NCBI GenBank assembly: GCA_003645975.1
Contig: QNDP01000069.1
Location: forward strand, 1-6,847
Length of the DNA: 6,847 nucleotides
Origin: Candidatus Hydrothermota bacterium
GTDB lineage: Bacteria > Hydrothermota > Hydrothermia > B15-G9
Direction of reading: 5' to 3'
The notes beneath the pieces are model-generated. The model was not told the origin of the DNA. It saw nothing but the letters and a program-made list of their open reading frames with translations, and made no database searches. How positions within the stretch are numbered: the stretch's first letter is position 1; the number at the start of each line of letters is the position of its first letter. Both the position numbers and the translations under genes were made by a program. This document shows, in pieces, positions 4,541 through 6,847 of the stretch.

Positions 4541-6847
4541 CTACCCAATGGGTTCTATCCGAACAGGAATCACCTTGTATTCCGGTATCTTGGACACAGG
4601 GTCGAGATGCTCACCGTCCGCAAGCATGTTCACCGGTATCTCCGCAAAGTGGAAGCTTGAGAAGATGACACCTTCAGGAACTCGTTCGCTCAGCTTGACT
4701 TTCGCCTCTATCTCGCCTTTCTCGGAGACGACTTTGACCCAATCGCCGTCTTTGAGCTTCAGCTTGCTCGCATCTGCAGGATTGATTTCGATGAAGCCTT
4801 CGGGCATAAGCTCGTTGAGTGCGTAAGTGCGGCGTGTCATCGTGCCCGTGTGATAGTGATAGCGAACTCGACCGGTGGTCAAAATGAACGGGAAGCGCTC
4901 GACCTTGCCGTAATCTTCGGGCTGGTGCACAGCATGGAAATGGCCTTTACCGTCAGGCGTGTTGAACCGTTCGGCGTAAAGGAACGGCGTGCCGGGATGC
5001 TCCTCGTGATAGCACGGCCACTGGATGCCACCGCGTTCCAGCCGCTTATAGGTGATTCCGCGATATTGCGGCGTAACACGGCGGATCTCCTCAAAGATGT
5101 CGGACGGGTGATTGTAAGGTGCCGGGACGCCAAATCTTTCCAGAAGGTCGCGGAGTATCATCCAGTCAGGTTTCGAGAATCCAATGGGTTCCAAGACCTT
5201 GCGGATGCGCTGCACTCGACGCTCCGTGTTCGTGAATGTGCCGTCCTTTTCAAACGAACAGGCCGCAGGCAGCACAATGTCCGCATATTGAGCGGTTTCG
5301 CTCAGGAAGATGTCCTGCACGACAAGGAATTCGAGCTTTTCGAGCGCCTTGCGGAACTTATTGAGTTCGGCATCGGTAAGCGCTGCATTTTCGCCCATGA
5401 TGTAGGCCGCTTTGATGTGGCCATCGAGCACAGCTTCGGCCATCTCGGAAACGGCGATTCCGGGCTTCTCAGGCAATTTGCCGACGCCCCATTCCTGTTC
5501 AAATTTCAGTCTTGCGGCAGGATCGGTTACAGGCTGATAGCCGGGGAAGACATTGGGCAAAGCCCCGAGATCGCAAGCGCCCTGGACATTGTTCTGACCG
5601 CGCAACGGGTCAACGCCTGTGCCGCGCCGACCGACATTGCCCGTCAAAAGTGCAAGGTTGGCAATTGCTTTCACCGCATCCGTGCCATAACGGTGCTGCG
5701 TGATGCCCATCGCATAGATGAAGGTAACCTTGTCGGCACTGCCAATCATCCGAGCTGCACGAATAAGCTCCTCCTTATCGACGCCTGTGATGCTCGCAAC
5801 CCGTTCAGGAGGATACTCCTCGATGGCCTTAACGAACTCCTCGAATCCAGCGGTGCGTTTCTCGACAAATTCTTTGTTCCAAAGACCTTCCTTGTAGATG
5901 ATGTGCGCAAGGCCGTTGAGAAGCGCTATGTCAGTGCCCGGATGATGCCTCAGCCAGACGATCGAGAACTTCACAAGCTCGATGCGGCGCGGGTCGGCCA
6001 CGATCAGCCGTGCACCACGACGGTCAACATTCCGCTTGATCCGCCGACCGATGATCGGATGCGTCTCGGTGGTGTTCGAACCTGTTACGAAGTAGAGGTC
6101 GGCTTCGTCGAGTTCCTCGATCGAGTTGGTCATGGCGCCGGCGCCGAATGCGGCCTTAAGCCCTGCGACTGTTGACGAATGGCACAACCTTGCGCAGTGG
6201 TCAACATTGTTCGTGCCGATAGCGACACGCATAAATTTTTGGAACAGATAGTTTTCCTCGTTAGTGCACCTTGCAGATGCGAGCCCCATGATGGCGTCAG
6301 GACCGTATTTCTCTTTGATTTCCAAAAACTTGGCATGAATGATGTCATAGGCTTCATTCCACGAAATCGGCTTGAATCCGTCCTTCGTTTTCAAAAGGGG
6401 CGTCGTCAAGCGATCGGGATGGCGCACAAAATCGAACCCGAAACGCCCTTTGACACACAGGTCGCCCTTGTTCACACCCAAATCGGGCGGCGATTCCACC
6501 GCAAAGATGTCATCCTTGCTGGCTTTGTAAATTGCGGAACAGCCGACGCCGCAATACGGGCAGATGGTTTCGACCTCACGGACTTCCCATTTCTTGCCGC
6601 GCTCGCGGATCTTCTTCTCCTCGATAGCGTTGACCGGGCAGACCGCCATGCATTCGCCGCAGGAGATGCATTCAGGCTTGTAGAAGATTGTCGGGAGCTG
6701 CTTCGATATGACGGTCGAAGCGCCGCGTCCCTTGAAAGTCAATGCGCCGACAACAGTTATTTGAGTGCAGGTCTTTACGCAGCGGCCGCACAGGATGCAA
6801 CGCTGTGGATGGTATTTCAAAATCGGCGATGGGTGCTCGGTTTCCTC
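4541..6847 (-). CDS. fdhA: Formate dehydrogenase catalytic subunit, bis-MGD type (5' end outside window)
   Basis: The frame is open to the right edge (768 codons visible). The nine codons beyond the TTG at 6820 read EETEHPSPI, as in long FdhA proteins, so that TTG is not the start. Counting from 6820, there are two ferredoxin clusters (C8, C11, C14, C18 and C51, C54, C57, C61), the oxidoreductase 4Fe-4S cluster (C87, C90, C94, C122), the active site ARLCH with Cys213 (TGC) and His214, and RGQNNVQG with R407, which matches E. coli FdhF Arg333 by spacing. A C-terminal MGD-binding domain lies at about 640-755. The enzyme interconverts formate and CO2 at a Mo or W bis-MGD centre; Cys replaces selenocysteine. 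NAD-linked FdhA proteins have about 900 residues, so roughly 130 residues with a 2Fe-2S domain and possibly a His-ligated cluster are missing here. Cytoplasmic: no Tat signal is visible, but the N terminus is not seen. Distinguished from NuoG by the catalytic Cys-His pair and RGQNNVQG. Confidence 0.95.
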   Translation of the reverse strand, partial: EETEHPSPILKYHPQRCILCGRCVKTCTQITVVGALTFKGRGASTVISKQLPTIFYKPECISCGECMAVCPVNAIEEKKIRERGKKWEVREVETICPYCGVGCSAIYKASKDDIFAVESPPDLGVNKGDLCVKGRFGFDFVRHPDRLTTPLLKTKDGFKPISWNEAYDIIHAKFLEIKEKYGPDAIMGLASARCTNEENYLFQKFMRVAIGTNNVDHCARLCHSSTVAGLKAAFGAGAMTNSIEELDEADLYFVTGSNTTETHPIIGRRIKRNVDRRGARLIVADPRRIELVKFSIVWLRHHPGTDIALLNGLAHIIYKEGLWNKEFVEKRTAGFEEFVKAIEEYPPERVASITGVDKEELIRAARMIGSADKVTFIYAMGITQHRYGTDAVKAIANLALLTGNVGRRGTGVDPLRGQNNVQGACDLGALPNVFPGYQPVTDPAARLKFEQEWGVGKLPEKPGIAVSEMAEAVLDGHIKAAYIMGENAALTDAELNKFRKALEKLEFLVVQDIFLSETAQYADIVLPAACSFEKDGTFTNTERRVQRIRKVLEPIGFSKPDWMILRDLLERFGVPAPYNHPSDIFEEIRRVTPQYRGITYKRLERGGIQWPCYHEEHPGTPFLYAERFNTPDGKGHFHAVHQPEDYGKVERFPFILTTGRVRYHYHTGTMTRRTYALNELMPEGFIEINPADASKLKLKDGDWVKVVSEKGEIEAKVKLSERVPEGVIFSSFHFAEIPVNMLADGEHLDPVSKIPEYKVIPVRIEPIG

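Noticed and set aside
4850..6175. 441-codon open frame on the + strand opposite the formate dehydrogenase gene
   Set aside because: It shares codon boundaries with the antisense of fdhA. Stops there need TTA, CTA or TCA codons in fdhA, which are rare in this G/C-biased gene; the frame ends exactly opposite a TCA serine codon. The translation has no recognisable domain.
6818..6820. TTG at 6820 as the start of the formate dehydrogenase
   Set aside because: The frame continues open to the window edge with residues typical of the family just before the first cluster. Long FdhA proteins need a further N-terminal domain.

Overview
The window looks like a piece of an anaerobic, probably bacterial genome (no cultivated genus can be named from it). 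It holds two converging gene groups separated by a strong symmetric hairpin at 3560-3579. There are no rRNA or tRNA genes, no transposase and no CRISPR array.

Left half (1-3512, + strand): a tetratricopeptide-repeat (TPR) module. It starts inside a TPR gene whose 5' end lies outside the window. That gene is built of 126-bp tandem repeats, the first four nearly identical in DNA. After an 84-bp gap with a good ribosome binding site come a P-loop NTPase of the AAA+/STAND type (841-2121) and, overlapping its 3' end, a second TPR protein (about 2094-3512). The second TPR protein has an N-terminal alpha/beta domain of about 150 residues followed by six 42-residue repeats. The two TPR genes are paralogues: their last 39 bases are identical, stop codon included. 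The arrangement suggests a repeated NTPase plus TPR-partner unit, in which the ATPase acts as a switch and the TPR protein as sensor or scaffold. That layout resembles predicted prokaryotic conflict/signalling systems, but no toxin, nuclease or protease effector is visible here, so the function is inferred.

Right half (3614-6847, - strand): formate metabolism. The right-hand gene, running off the window at its 5' end, encodes the large catalytic subunit of a molybdenum/tungsten bis-MGD formate dehydrogenase with extra N-terminal ferredoxin-type clusters and a catalytic cysteine instead of selenocysteine. Downstream in the same orientation, after an 84-bp spacer holding a small hairpin with a U run, is a formate/nitrite-family (FNT) channel. 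Together they would move formate across the membrane and interconvert it with CO2. The cluster-rich N terminus and its continuation upstream suggest an NAD(P)- or ferredoxin-linked, or electron-bifurcating, soluble enzyme whose partner subunits lie to the right of the window.

The formate genes look like ordinary energy metabolism. The TPR/ATPase part, which by eye is more A+T-rich in the ATPase gene and repeat-rich elsewhere, is the accessory and less understood part.
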